Part shown: in pieces, positions 1 to 9,310 of the stretch
Layout of the letters: every line of letters starts with the position of its first letter
How positions within the stretch are numbered: position 1 is the stretch's first letter
Source: JANWZL01 sp041640815
Lineage (GTDB): Bacteria; Pseudomonadota; Gammaproteobacteria; Burkholderiales; Thiobacillaceae
Length of the DNA stretch: 64,000 nt
Direction: 5' to 3'
NCBI GenBank assembly: GCA_041640815.1
Contig: JBEPZO010000004.1
Location: 7,255 to 71,254, forward strand
Made by a program: the position numbers and the translations under genes
The notes under the pieces: generated by a model
What the model was told of the DNA's origin: nothing
Seen by the model: the letters and a program-made list of their open reading frames with translations, nothing else
Database searches by the model: none

Positions 1-15
1 AGGGGTTTTTGCTTC

Positions 16-48
16 GCCAGCCAGCCAGGCCATCGGGCCAGCCAGCCA
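16..48 (+). repeat. GCCAGCCAG leader repeat before the first TonB receptor
   Basis: Two runs built on GCCAGCC (about 16-29 and 35-48) lie in the leader of the receptor gene that starts at 89. The same kind of run occurs before the starts at 9847, 18418 and 19359, which are also iron-uptake type genes. No function is known to me. It may be a shared leader RNA element or protein-binding site, or a by-product of common ancestry of these leaders. Confidence 0.45.
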
Positions 49-88
49 TTTGCACGACGACAACTGACTGGACCGAAAGGACGACGAA

Positions 89-2050
89 ATGGCTGTTTAT
101 CGATTGAGAGCTTGCCCGCTCAAGCCGATAGCTTCGCTGGTTGCACTTTGGCTGACGACACAACAAGGTATTGCGCCTGCACTGGCAGACAGCGTGACCT
201 TGCGTGATGTGGTAGTCAGTGCGACATTGACCGATCACGAGACGCGCACGGCGCCGGCATCAGTCGCCGTAATAACGCGCGAGGAAATCGACACACGTAA
301 CCCCCTTGACCTGTTGGATGCCGTGCGCGGCACCCCAGGAATCACGCTGATGGGTCGCGGCCTGGGCGGACGCAAGACGCTCGCCATGCGCGGCCTGGAG
401 GGCAAGCATGTCCTCAATTTGATCGACGGTCGGCGTATTACGCCGACTGACGATGTGGTTGGTCACTCAGACTACCAGTACGGTTGGTTGCCCATGTCGG
501 CCATCGAGCGCATAGAAGTGATCCGCGGACCAATGTCCACACTCTACGGCTCAGAGGCGCTCGGTGGCGTGGTCAATCTCATCACGCGCCAGCCCAAGGA
601 TCGCTGGATCGGTTCGCTCGGGCTGACTGGCGCCGATCTGCGTTCGGGTGACGGCGGCGGCCGCGCAGGCGCCAGCCTGTTCGCGGCAGGTCCTGTGGGC
701 GAGTCCTTCGATGTGCGTCTGATGGCGGAGAAGAACCGCATCGGCGACGTGCCGCGCAAAGAAGACCCGCGCTATTCCGAACTGGAAGGCCGCAAGACGC
801 AAATCCTCGGTGCGAGCGGACGCCTCAAGCTGGCGCCGGCCCAAACCCTCGAGGCCGGCTGGATAGACGGCGAAGAAGAGCGCTGGCGCGACGATCTTCG
901 TCTTCCTGCGACGCGCTACATGGATCGCTACGCCATCGAGCGCAACCACGGCTATCTATCCTGGCGAGGCGAGTTCGACGGCTGGCGCGCCCAGGCCAAC
1001 GCCTATCGCAGCGAGTTCGACGTCAAGAACTCACGCACCAACGGGGTGACCCCGACCCCGCCACAAAACTTCGTTGACGTCGCCTACGACGCCTTGGCCA
1101 CCACCCGGCTCGGTAACCATCGCCTCACCTTCGGTGGCGAATTCCGCACCGAAACCATGACCCATCCACATCTTGCCACCGGCAAGGACGATGCGACGCA
1201 CAAGGCGCTGTTCATCCAGGACGAGGTGCCGCTGCTTATGCAACTGGCGCTCACCGTCGGCCTGCGCGCGGACAACCACGAGTTTTTCGGCACTGAATGG
1301 AGCCCGCGTGCGTATCTGGTCTGGGAGGCTGCGCCCGAGCTGATCATCAAGGGTGGCTATGGCCACGCTTTCAAGGCGCCCACGCTCAAGCAGGTCTCGC
1401 CGGTTTATGTCGGCTCAGCCGGGCCACACTCCTTCTATGGCAATGCCGATGTCAAACCGGAAAAATCAGATTCGATCGAGATCGGTGCCGACTGGCAGCG
1501 CGGCCCGCTCAACTTGCGCGGCGCCATTTTTCACACCCAGGTCAAGGACCTGATTACCACGCTCCTGTTCAAAACTGACCCAGCTCCACCGTATCCGCCG
1601 CGCAGACATTATCGCTACGTGAACCTGAACAAGGCCGAGGTCACCGGGCTGGAGACCGGTTTCTCCTGGAACATCAGCCCGGCACTGCTCTGGCAGACAG
1701 ACCTGACCATGCTCAGAACGCGCGATAAGGACAAAGACAAGGAACTGTATTCGCGGCCGCGCACCAGTGTAGCTTCGCGGCTCGACTGGAAGGGTGGACA
1801 CGGATGGAGCGCGCGTGTCGGGGTCGAATACATCGGTAGCCAGCTCATCGCCGTGACGACGACGACCGATGCCCGCCTGCCCGCCTATAGCTTGTGGAAC
1901 GTCAGCCTCGCCAAGCAATACGGCAAGACGCTTACGGCTCGTGTTGGCATTGACAATCTTACTAACGTGCGGCTCGCCGAAAAGGACCCCAACTTTGGTT
2001 ATGCCGAACGCGGACGCACGCTGTTCGCCAGTTTGCGGGCGGATTTTTGA
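89..2050 (+). CDS. TonB-dependent outer-membrane receptor, first gene of an hmu-like operon
   Basis: A 653-residue TonB-dependent receptor for a metal complex, probably haem or another metalloporphyrin judging from its partners. It has a signal peptide (about residues 1-34, cleavage after ALA), a plug domain (about 45-165) with the usual IRGPMSTLYGSEALGG signature, and a beta-barrel ending in an aromatic residue (RADF). An AAAGGA ribosome-binding site at 76-81 supports the start. The stop (2048-2050) lies next to the start of the CobN-like gene, so the two are cotranscribed. The family call is firm; the substrate is inferred from the chelatase, ExbB-like and DUF2149 genes downstream. The promoter probably lies outside the window. 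Confidence 0.93.
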   Translation: MAVYRLRACPLKPIASLVALWLTTQQGIAPALADSVTLRDVVVSATLTDHETRTAPASVAVITREEIDTRNPLDLLDAVRGTPGITLMGRGLGGRKTLAMRGLEGKHVLNLIDGRRITPTDDVVGHSDYQYGWLPMSAIERIEVIRGPMSTLYGSEALGGVVNLITRQPKDRWIGSLGLTGADLRSGDGGGRAGASLFAAGPVGESFDVRLMAEKNRIGDVPRKEDPRYSELEGRKTQILGASGRLKLAPAQTLEAGWIDGEEERWRDDLRLPATRYMDRYAIERNHGYLSWRGEFDGWRAQANAYRSEFDVKNSRTNGVTPTPPQNFVDVAYDALATTRLGNHRLTFGGEFRTETMTHPHLATGKDDATHKALFIQDEVPLLMQLALTVGLRADNHEFFGTEWSPRAYLVWEAAPELIIKGGYGHAFKAPTLKQVSPVYVGSAGPHSFYGNADVKPEKSDSIEIGADWQRGPLNLRGAIFHTQVKDLITTLLFKTDPAPPYPPRRHYRYVNLNKAEVTGLETGFSWNISPALLWQTDLTMLRTRDKDKDKELYSRPRTSVASRLDWKGGHGWSARVGVEYIGSQLIAVTTTTDARLPAYSLWNVSLAKQYGKTLTARVGIDNLTNVRLAEKDPNFGYAERGRTLFASLRADF

Positions 2051-2052
2051 CG

Positions 2053-5000
2053 ATGATAAAGCTGCTTCAGTTGTTGGCCGTATGCTGTTTCCTGGCCGCT
2101 GGCGCCGCCCAGGCGGGCAATGTGCTGTTCATCGCCACAAGCAACGTGCCAGCCGGCAAGTTCCGCCTGCTCACCGAAATCGGCGCCATGCACGGCTTCA
2201 CCGTTACTACGGTGAAGTTCGAAAAGCTGCCGGCTGAGTCGGATGTCACGCTGTGGCAGGGTGTCGATTTCGTATTTTTCGACACGCCGCAGGCTCACAA
2301 CGAGGACGCGGTGCGCGGCAAGTTATCCAGGGCGCTGCCTAGCCTTGTCTTGCCGCATATCTGGATGCTCAATGCAAAGCCGAAGGCCAGTGGCTTTCCC
2401 CCAGCGATAGCTGACCGGCTGCACGCCTATTACGTGAACGGCACGCGACCGAACTTCGAGTCCTTCTTCCGCGCACTCGCCGCGCACCGCCAGGGCAAAT
2501 CACTCGACGGCATACCAGCACCGGTGATACTCCCGAAAGTGGCGATCTACCACCCACAAGCGCCTAATCTCATCTTCACCTCTATTGCCGACTACCTGCG
2601 CTGGAAAAAAATCGATCCGAAGAACCGGCCACCGACGATTGCCATATCGGTGCATCAGACCTATATCAGCAGTGAGCAAACCGCCTACATAGATGACTTA
2701 ATCGCGCGCATCGAGGCGGTCGGCGCCTTGGCCGTGGCTTGGTATGCGCCAGTGGTCGGGCCGCAGGCTGAAATGCTCCGGATGGATGGCGAACTCATGG
2801 TGGATGCGATCATCAACACCCAGATCGTCCTCGACCCGGAGGCCAGACGCAGAGAGTTGGAGACTCTAGGCGTGCCGGTGGTGCAGGCGCTCGCCTATCG
2901 TAGGGGCGACGAGCTCGAGTGGCGCGCAGACCCGCAAGGCGTGCCGCTCAGCGATGTGCCCTTCTATCTCGCTCAGGGCGAATACGCCGGCATTTCCGAC
3001 CCCATTCTCGCCAGCGTACGGAAGAAAGGCGACGATGCGGTCACAGTGATAGCCGAGCAGTCCGACGCGATCGTCCGCAAGGCGATCAATCTCGTCCGTC
3101 TGCAGCGGCTACCCAACGCGGATAAAAAAGTGGCGCTGATGTTCTGGAACTACCCGCCCGGCGAAAAAAACCTCTCTGCGTCCTTTCTCAATGTGCCGCG
3201 CAGTCTCGAGGCTACGCTTACCGCTCTGAAACACGCCGGCTATACAGTCGAAACGCCCCCCGAACGGGTATTGATCAGTAGCCTGCAGCAACTGCTCACC
3301 CCTTTCTACCGCGACGGTCAGCTCGATGCACTGCTGAGCTCCGGCCTTGCCGAACGCTATCCGGTTAGACGCTACCGCAAGTGGCTAGAAGCCTTGCCCC
3401 CCGCAGTTCGCGACGAAATGATGGCGAAATACGGTGACCCAGCCAAGTCTGGCATGGCAATACAGCACAACGGCGAATCATTTTTCGTCATTCCCCGCTA
3501 CAAACTTGGCAACGTGGTCATCCTGCCTCAGCCGCCGCGTAACGAAAAGTGGGAAGACAAGGAGAAGGCCATCTACCACTCGACCAAGTCGCCACCCTCG
3601 CATTTCTACTTCGCCGTCTATCTCTGGGTGCGCGAGCAGTTCGGTGCCGACGCCATCGTGCACTACGGCACCCACGGCACGCAGGAATGGCTACCCGGTA
3701 AGGAGCGCGGACTATCCGTGCACGACTATCCGATGCTCGCAGTCGGTGATGTACCGGTGGTATATCCGTACATCGCCGACAACATCGGCGAGGCGCTACA
3801 AGCCAAAAGGCGTGGCCGCGCCGTGATCCTATCGCACCAGACGCCCCCATTCCGGCCTGCTGGTCTGCATGAGACGCTGACCCATATCCACGACCTGTTA
3901 CATGCCTGGATGAATCAGGATGAGGGGGCGGTCAAGGAGCGCATCAAGTCCGATTTGCTCGCTGCTGTGAAAAAAGAGCGCATCGAGCGCGATCTAGGTT
4001 GGAGCATTGAACGCGCAGCTGCCGACTTTGCGGCCTTCGTCGATGCACTGCACAACTATCTGCACGAACTGGCCGTAATGGCGCAGCCGCTCGGTTTGCA
4101 TACGTTGGGGCGCGCGCCTGACGACAAGCACCGCCTTGCCACCGTGTTGCTAATGCTTGGTCGACCGTTCTGGGAAGCGGCTGCCGTCCAGGTAGGTGCG
4201 CAGCTGGAAGATGTTGATGAAGCCTTGGCTACGGATTACGAGCGCCTGACCGATACAGCGCCTTATCGATTGCTACAAGCGCACCTGGTTGCGGGCATGC
4301 CAGACGACGACTTGCCTGCGCCCCTGCGCGCTAACATCGCCAAAGCGCGCCAATGGTATGCCGACATCGGTGCCGGCAACGAGCTGCCAGCACTGTTAGC
4401 TGCGTTAGGCGGCCGATACATTCCGACCTCCTATGGCGGAGACCCAATCAAGAACCCAGAGGCTTATCCAACCGGGCGCAACCTCTATGGCTTCGACCCT
4501 TCGCGTGTGCCTACCAAGCAAGCTTGGGAGGCTGGCAAGCTAGCAGCAGAACAGCTACTCGCCGAACACCGCAAACACAGTGGTGTCGCGCCGCGAAAAC
4601 TGGCGCTCTCGCTCTGGTCTGTGGAGACGATGCGCCATCAGGGCATCCTCGAAGCCCAGGCGCTGTGGCTCATGGGTGTCGAACCCGTTTGGGACGCTGG
4701 TGGGCGAGTCATTGACGTCAAACTCGTCTCGCGTGAAGCGCTGGGGCGAGCGCGCGTTGACGTGGTGCTCTCCGCCACGGGCCTGTATCGGGACCATTTC
4801 CCCAATGTGATGAAGTTGCTGGCGAAGGCTGCGTTGCTCGCGGCAGAAGCGACAGAGGCCGACAACCCGGTAGCTGCCAACAGCCGGCGCATCGCCGTTG
4901 AACTGGAGCAACTGGGCGTCGCCCCCGCCATAGCGAAACGCGCTGGCCAAACCCGCATCTTCTCTTCCGAGAGCGGACGCTACGGCACCGGGCTGGATGA

Positions 5001-6009
5001 CGCCACGCTCGCCACCGACACCTGGAAAGGCAAAGCAGAGGGCGACAGAAAGCTAGCCCAGCTGTATTTATCGCGCATGCAATACGCCTACGGCCCGGAT
5101 GAGGCCGACTGGGGCAAGAGCGGCGAGGCGTTGACCGGCCTGAAGGCTGTGAATCTGTATGCCACCCACCTCAAGGGTACAGAAGGCGCGGTACTGTCGC
5201 GTACCTCCAACACCTACGGCATGCTCACCACTGACGACCCCTTCCAGTATCTCGGTGGCATCGGCCTGGCGGTCCGATATCTCGACGGTAAAGCGCCACC
5301 GCTCTACATATCAAATTTGAGAGGCGGCGGTGGCGGCAGAATCGAGGCCGCGTCGCAATTCCTCGCCAAGGAACTCGCCACGCGCTACTTCCATCCCGGC
5401 TACATCAAGGGGTTGATGGCCGAAGGTTACGCCGGCACGCTCGTGGTACTCGACGGGATAAACAACTTCTGGGGCTGGACGGCGGTGGCACGCGAGGTCG
5501 TGCGCGATGACCAGTGGCAGGAGTTCGTCGATGTCTACGTGCGCGACAAGTACAAGCTTGGCCTCAAGCAATGGTTCGAGCACCACAACCCTCATGCGCT
5601 GGCGCAGACCATTGAGCGTATGCTCGAAGCGGTGCGCCAAGGCTACTGGCGGGCCGACCCAAAGTTGGTCGCCGAACTCAAGGATCGCTATCGGGAGCTG
5701 GCGCGCCGCTACGACGTGAAAAGCGACAACGCCACCTTCGAGAAATTCGTCGGCCTGACTGGTTACGGCCTCGCCGCTGCCGCACCCGCTGCGCGGCATG
5801 ACATCTCGCCAGCGCCGACGTTGCAGCCGCCCGCCGACAAGTCCGCCACAGCGGAACCCGCGCCTGCCCCGCCGCCGCTCATCGAAGGCATGCGGCTAGA
5901 CAAGGTGGGGCCGCCGCCTGCCATGGACTCGCTGGCGCTGGGCGTGATCCTGACTCTGCTGCTGGTCATGGGAACCGGCGCCTGGCGCCAGGGCAGGAGG
6001 TTCGCCTGA
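2053..6009 (+). CDS. Exported CobN/HmuS-like chelatase, probable haem or porphyrin dechelatase
   Basis: A 1318-residue member of the CobN / magnesium-chelatase subunit H superfamily. The diagnostic block HYGTHGTQEWLPGK is at about residues 535-550, and a conserved glycine-rich block (LRGGGGGR) at about 1092-1099. Unlike cytosolic CobN it has an N-terminal signal peptide (about 1-23, AAGAAQA) and a C-terminal transmembrane helix followed by RQGRR, so the catalytic body should be periplasmic and inner-membrane anchored. A Pro/Ala-rich linker precedes the helix. ATG 2053 is preferred over a TTG at 2047. The stop overlaps the ATG of the next receptor (6009). HmuS of Bacteroidota, a CobN homologue in haem-uptake operons, is reported to remove iron from haem. 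The same role here is inferred from export and from neighbours, not proved. No other cobalamin gene is in the window. Confidence 0.85.
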   Translation: MIKLLQLLAVCCFLAAGAAQAGNVLFIATSNVPAGKFRLLTEIGAMHGFTVTTVKFEKLPAESDVTLWQGVDFVFFDTPQAHNEDAVRGKLSRALPSLVLPHIWMLNAKPKASGFPPAIADRLHAYYVNGTRPNFESFFRALAAHRQGKSLDGIPAPVILPKVAIYHPQAPNLIFTSIADYLRWKKIDPKNRPPTIAISVHQTYISSEQTAYIDDLIARIEAVGALAVAWYAPVVGPQAEMLRMDGELMVDAIINTQIVLDPEARRRELETLGVPVVQALAYRRGDELEWRADPQGVPLSDVPFYLAQGEYAGISDPILASVRKKGDDAVTVIAEQSDAIVRKAINLVRLQRLPNADKKVALMFWNYPPGEKNLSASFLNVPRSLEATLTALKHAGYTVETPPERVLISSLQQLLTPFYRDGQLDALLSSGLAERYPVRRYRKWLEALPPAVRDEMMAKYGDPAKSGMAIQHNGESFFVIPRYKLGNVVILPQPPRNEKWEDKEKAIYHSTKSPPSHFYFAVYLWVREQFGADAIVHYGTHGTQEWLPGKERGLSVHDYPMLAVGDVPVVYPYIADNIGEALQAKRRGRAVILSHQTPPFRPAGLHETLTHIHDLLHAWMNQDEGAVKERIKSDLLAAVKKERIERDLGWSIERAAADFAAFVDALHNYLHELAVMAQPLGLHTLGRAPDDKHRLATVLLMLGRPFWEAAAVQVGAQLEDVDEALATDYERLTDTAPYRLLQAHLVAGMPDDDLPAPLRANIAKARQWYADIGAGNELPALLAALGGRYIPTSYGGDPIKNPEAYPTGRNLYGFDPSRVPTKQAWEAGKLAAEQLLAEHRKHSGVAPRKLALSLWSVETMRHQGILEAQALWLMGVEPVWDAGGRVIDVKLVSREALGRARVDVVLSATGLYRDHFPNVMKLLAKAALLAAEATEADNPVAANSRRIAVELEQLGVAPAIAKRAGQTRIFSSESGRYGTGLDDATLATDTWKGKAEGDRKLAQLYLSRMQYAYGPDEADWGKSGEALTGLKAVNLYATHLKGTEGAVLSRTSNTYGMLTTDDPFQYLGGIGLAVRYLDGKAPPLYISNLRGGGGGRIEAASQFLAKELATRYFHPGYIKGLMAEGYAGTLVVLDGINNFWGWTAVAREVVRDDQWQEFVDVYVRDKYKLGLKQWFEHHNPHALAQTIERMLEAVRQGYWRADPKLVAELKDRYRELARRYDVKSDNATFEKFVGLTGYGLAAAAPAARHDISPAPTLQPPADKSATAEPAPAPPPLIEGMRLDKVGPPPAMDSLALGVILTLLLVMGTGAWRQGRRFA

Positions 6010-8087
6010 TGCGGCGCACGATTGCCCTGGCAGTATTGACCGCTTCATGTTCGGCGCTCGCTGCCGACCCGGCGACCACCCGACTCAAGGAAGTTACCGT
6101 CACGGCCACCACCGACGCACTGGCTGAGCAGCGCGAGGCGGTGGCGCAAAAGACCGTGATCGACCGTAAGGAAATCGAGGCGCTCGGTGGCCTGACGGTC
6201 GGCGAGGTGATTCGTAAGTTGCCGGGCATCGAGGCCGGCGAGCATGGCGTCGACGGCGGCATGGCGGCGCGGGCGCGCGGCATGGGTCGTGACGCGGTTC
6301 AGTTTCTCGTCAATGGCGAACGGCCGACGGCCAATGCGCGCTTCGCGTTGACGCAAGTCGGGCGCATGCCGTCCAGCGAGCTGGAGCGCATCGAGATTTT
6401 GCGCGGCGGTTCGGCCGAGTTCGGCGGGGCGGCGGCAGTGACGGTGAATCTGGTGATGCGCCAGCCGCTGGCGCGCGCCTCCACCTCGCTGAAACTGGTC
6501 GCCGGCCAGCGCGGACCGGAAGCCAATGCGCAGATCGGCTTCAGCCGCGGCGGTGGCGAAGGAGGCTTTTCGTGGCTCATGCCCGTTACCATCAATCGAC
6601 ATGGCATGCCGGTGGCGCTGACGCTGCAGCGCGACTCGCCATTACCGATCGGTCAGCAGCGGGAAACGGAGCGCGGTGACTATGTCATCGACGAATTCAT
6701 CCTCTCGCCGCGCCTTTCCTGGCGCAAGGGTACCGACGTGCTGACCATCTGGCCGAGTTACTACCACAACACCGGTGAGCGCGCGACGCAGATGGCGCGC
6801 GCTGGCGGAGACACTCGCACCGACAAGGAAGACAGCGGCATCCGCATCGCGCGGCTGCGCGCCGAGGGCGTGATGCGCATCGGCGAGAACAAGCTCTCGG
6901 GGCGTGCCGCCGTCATGACGGGGCGTCGCCGTGCCGACCGCGACCGCAGCGCGCGCGACCATCTGGGTGCGCTTACCGCATGGACCGAAGCGGAGCGCCG
7001 CGAAGACAGGGAGTTTTGCGCAGCCTTGCGCATAGACCGCCCCGTCGGTTCGCATTTTCTTTCCGGCGGTATCGACTTCGCGCAGCTTGGTCGCGAAGAC
7101 CGCCAGAACTTCAGCGGCGCATTCACCAGTGCGTCCACGTTCGACGGCGACGAGCGGCACTGGACCTTGTGGGTACAGGACGAATGGGCGCTGCGCCCCG
7201 ACTTGACGACGACGCTGGGACTGCGCGGAGAAACCATGCAGATCACGACGAATGGTGTGAAACGCCGCTACGGCGCGGTCGGTCCGGCAGTCGCGCTGCG
7301 CTGGGAACCGGCGGCCGGCTGGGTAGCGCGCACTTCGCTGTCCGGCGCGATCCGCTTTCCCAAGCTGGAGGAACTGACGGCGGTCACCACGCGCGGCGCT
7401 TCCGGCAACTCGCCGCTGGAGCCGGATCGCGGCGGCAACCCGGCCTTGGAGCCGGAACGCATCGCCAATCTGGAAGCCGGCCTGGAGCGTCATCTCGCCG
7501 GCGGCGTGCTCGGCGTCAACGCCTATTGGCGACGCACGCAGGATTTCGTCGAGCGCCGCACCGCGCTGGAAGGCGCGCGCTGGGTGGATCGCCCAGCCAA
7601 CGAGGGCGACGCGCGCCACTGGGGGCTGGAACTCTCCGCCAAGCTCAAGGGTGAAGGTCTGCTACCGCTGTCCAATGACGGCAGCCTGCGCGCGATGCTC
7701 ACCCTGCCGCGCGGCAAAGTCCATGATGCGCGGCTTAGCATCGACCGCAAACCGCGCGAACTGCCGCGCTACAACTTCACGCTCGCCTACGAGGGCGGCC
7801 TGCCGGCCTGGCAATCGACCTGGGGCCTGCAATGGCAGAGGAACGGGGCGGTGAAAACCGTGGTGCCGGGGGAGCTTGTCGCCTACACGCGCCGCCGCGA
7901 CCTGCTCGACGTGCACCTTGTGCGCCGGCTTGATGCCGAGCTCAACCTGCGCCTCACCCTGCAGAACATCCTCGGCGCCGGCACGCACCGCTACGCCTCG
8001 GCGTGGAACGGCGCCGACGCCTGGCGGCTCGACAGCCGCGAAGCTGGCCAGCGCACCTGGTTCTTGTCGCTGGAGGGCAAGTGGTGA
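6009..8087 (+). CDS. TonB-dependent outer-membrane receptor, second receptor of the hmu-like operon
   Basis: A 692-residue receptor with a signal peptide (about 1-19, ending SALAA), a TonB-box/plug region starting at KEVTVTATT, a plug with IEILRGGSAEFGG (about 125-140), and a barrel ending in EGKW. Its ATG overlaps the stop of the CobN-like gene, which indicates translational coupling. It is clearly different from the receptor at 89, so the operon feeds one periplasmic chelatase from two outer-membrane gates, or one of them returns a product. The barrel is rich in Arg/Glu. The substrate is unknown. Confidence 0.92.
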   Translation: MRRTIALAVLTASCSALAADPATTRLKEVTVTATTDALAEQREAVAQKTVIDRKEIEALGGLTVGEVIRKLPGIEAGEHGVDGGMAARARGMGRDAVQFLVNGERPTANARFALTQVGRMPSSELERIEILRGGSAEFGGAAAVTVNLVMRQPLARASTSLKLVAGQRGPEANAQIGFSRGGGEGGFSWLMPVTINRHGMPVALTLQRDSPLPIGQQRETERGDYVIDEFILSPRLSWRKGTDVLTIWPSYYHNTGERATQMARAGGDTRTDKEDSGIRIARLRAEGVMRIGENKLSGRAAVMTGRRRADRDRSARDHLGALTAWTEAERREDREFCAALRIDRPVGSHFLSGGIDFAQLGREDRQNFSGAFTSASTFDGDERHWTLWVQDEWALRPDLTTTLGLRGETMQITTNGVKRRYGAVGPAVALRWEPAAGWVARTSLSGAIRFPKLEELTAVTTRGASGNSPLEPDRGGNPALEPERIANLEAGLERHLAGGVLGVNAYWRRTQDFVERRTALEGARWVDRPANEGDARHWGLELSAKLKGEGLLPLSNDGSLRAMLTLPRGKVHDARLSIDRKPRELPRYNFTLAYEGGLPAWQSTWGLQWQRNGAVKTVVPGELVAYTRRRDLLDVHLVRRLDAELNLRLTLQNILGAGTHRYASAWNGADAWRLDSREAGQRTWFLSLEGKW

Positions 8088-8114
8088 GGATCGCTTCAGC
8101 TACTCCGAGGCACT

Positions 8115-8360
8115 CGCAGCAAAATGCCGCCGGTGTCAGGATGCGGCGCGGCCCATGAAGCGCGCGTTGCGTCAAGCCCGCCCGCTTGTCGCCCGACACC
8201 AGCACATCGGCTCGCGCTGCTTGGGCGAGCGCCGGCAGGAAGGCGTCATCGGTGTGTTCGACATCGATGCCGGACGGCAAGGCGTCGACAAGCAGTCCCT
8301 GATCGAGCGCGTTTACCAGCGTATCGACCCGGTGTGGCTGCAGGGTGCGCTGCGCCAGTC
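8115..8360 (-). pseudogene. Remnant of a PIN-domain toxin (COG1569-like)
   Basis: The minus strand between the second receptor and the ExbB-like gene encodes a stretch resembling the C-terminal half of PIN-family toxins. It contains TDDAFLPALAQAARADVLVSG followed by GDKRAGL and RILTPAAF, which match the usual D-D..LA..A.AD.LVTGD..L....G.RILTP.EF pattern. The N-terminal VLDTN motif with the first catalytic Asp is absent. Downstream the frame runs into the antisense of the receptor gene without a PIN-like end. No antitoxin gene adjoins it. I read it as a decayed fragment; a live truncated protein is unlikely. Confidence 0.55.
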
Positions 8361-8408
8361 CGGGCGTCTTACCCCATTTGTTTGTTTTACCCATAGGAGT
8401 CATACCGC

Positions 8409-8987
8409 ATGAGCCAAACCCTCGAAGCCTTGATGTACCAAATCGGCCAGGTCTTCCTGATCCCGACCTTGCTCGCCATCACATTGCTGTTCCTCTACGC
8501 CTTCTACGCGCTCGGCGCCTTCGTCGTGCAATGGTGGCAACGGCGGCGCGCGGCGATTTCCTTCCAGGCGACGCGTGGTTATCCACTGGTCGCTTGGGCG
8601 CGGGAAAGGCCGTTCGTGACGGCGGACGACCTCGACGTAGCAGCGCACAAGCTACTCGAACTGCCGCGCGTCGCCACGCGCGTCGCCCCCATGCTCGGCC
8701 TTGTTGCCACCATGATCCCGATGGGACCGGCGCTCAAGGGGCTCTCCGACGGCAACCTAGCGCAGGTCTCCGACAACCTTACCGTCGCGTTCTCGGCGGT
8801 GATCCTGGCACTGATCGCCGCCGCTCTCACTTACTGGATCGTTTCAGTGCGGCGACGCTGGTTGGCTGAGGAACTGGCCTGGCTTTCCGCGCAGCCGGCA
8901 TTCGCGGCGCGCGCGAGAGCATACGCTGGGAAGGCGGAACCCGAGTCGCGGTTCGATGAAGCAATTGAACCAGGGGCGGCAGCATGA
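8409..8987 (+). CDS. MotA/TolQ/ExbB-family proton-channel protein (HmuT-like)
   Basis: A 192-residue inner-membrane protein with an N-terminal helix (about 14-40) and two further helices. The ExbB/TolQ core is visible as APMLGLVATMIPMGPALKGL (about 97-116), followed by NLTVAFSAVILALIAAALTYWI. A TAGGAG ribosome-binding site sits upstream at about 8395. The stop overlaps the start of the DUF2149 gene. ExbB-like proteins form proton-motive-force-driven channels. In hmu operons such a protein pairs with a DUF2149 protein and is thought to energise the CobN-like enzyme. That function is inferred here; the fold is well supported. Confidence 0.85.
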   Translation: MSQTLEALMYQIGQVFLIPTLLAITLLFLYAFYALGAFVVQWWQRRRAAISFQATRGYPLVAWARERPFVTADDLDVAAHKLLELPRVATRVAPMLGLVATMIPMGPALKGLSDGNLAQVSDNLTVAFSAVILALIAAALTYWIVSVRRRWLAEELAWLSAQPAFAARARAYAGKAEPESRFDEAIEPGAAA

Positions 8988-9310
8988 AATTCCTGCACGA
9001 ACCGGAGTCGGACGACCCCATCCTGTCGGTTGTAAACCTCATCGATATCTTTCTCGTCATCATCGCTGCGCTGCTCATCACCATTGCACAGAACCCGCTG
9101 CTCGATCCCTTCTCGAAGAAGGACGTGACGGTCATCATCGACCCCGGCCAGCCTTCCATGGAGGTGATCGTTAAAAAGGGCGAAAGGATCGACAAATACA
9201 AGGCCAGCGGCCAGATCGGCCAGGGGGAGGGCGAAAAAGTGGGTGTGGCCTACCGCATGAGGGATGGTTCGATGATATACGTACCTGAAAGTGGTAACAG
9301 CGGGCAGTGA
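8984..9310 (+). CDS. DUF2149 family protein (HmuU-like, ExbD-like partner)
   Basis: A 108-residue protein with one N-terminal membrane helix (about 17-37, NLIDIFLVIIAALLITIA) preceded by EPESDDPILSVVN, and a small periplasmic domain ending in Gly-rich loops. The Asp at the helix start (LIDIF) resembles the membrane Asp of ExbD/TolR, which carries protons in those systems; that comparison is mine. It starts inside the end of the ExbB-like gene (ATGA overlap). DUF2149 proteins recur beside ExbB-like and CobN-like genes in haem-uptake loci. It is the last gene of the operon. Confidence 0.85.
   Translation: MKFLHEPESDDPILSVVNLIDIFLVIIAALLITIAQNPLLDPFSKKDVTVIIDPGQPSMEVIVKKGERIDKYKASGQIGQGEGEKVGVAYRMRDGSMIYVPESGNSGQ

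Noticed and set aside
2053..6009. Cobalamin-pathway cobaltochelatase CobN
   Set aside because: The protein has a signal peptide and a C-terminal membrane helix, sits between TonB receptors and has no CobS/CobT or other cobalamin gene nearby.
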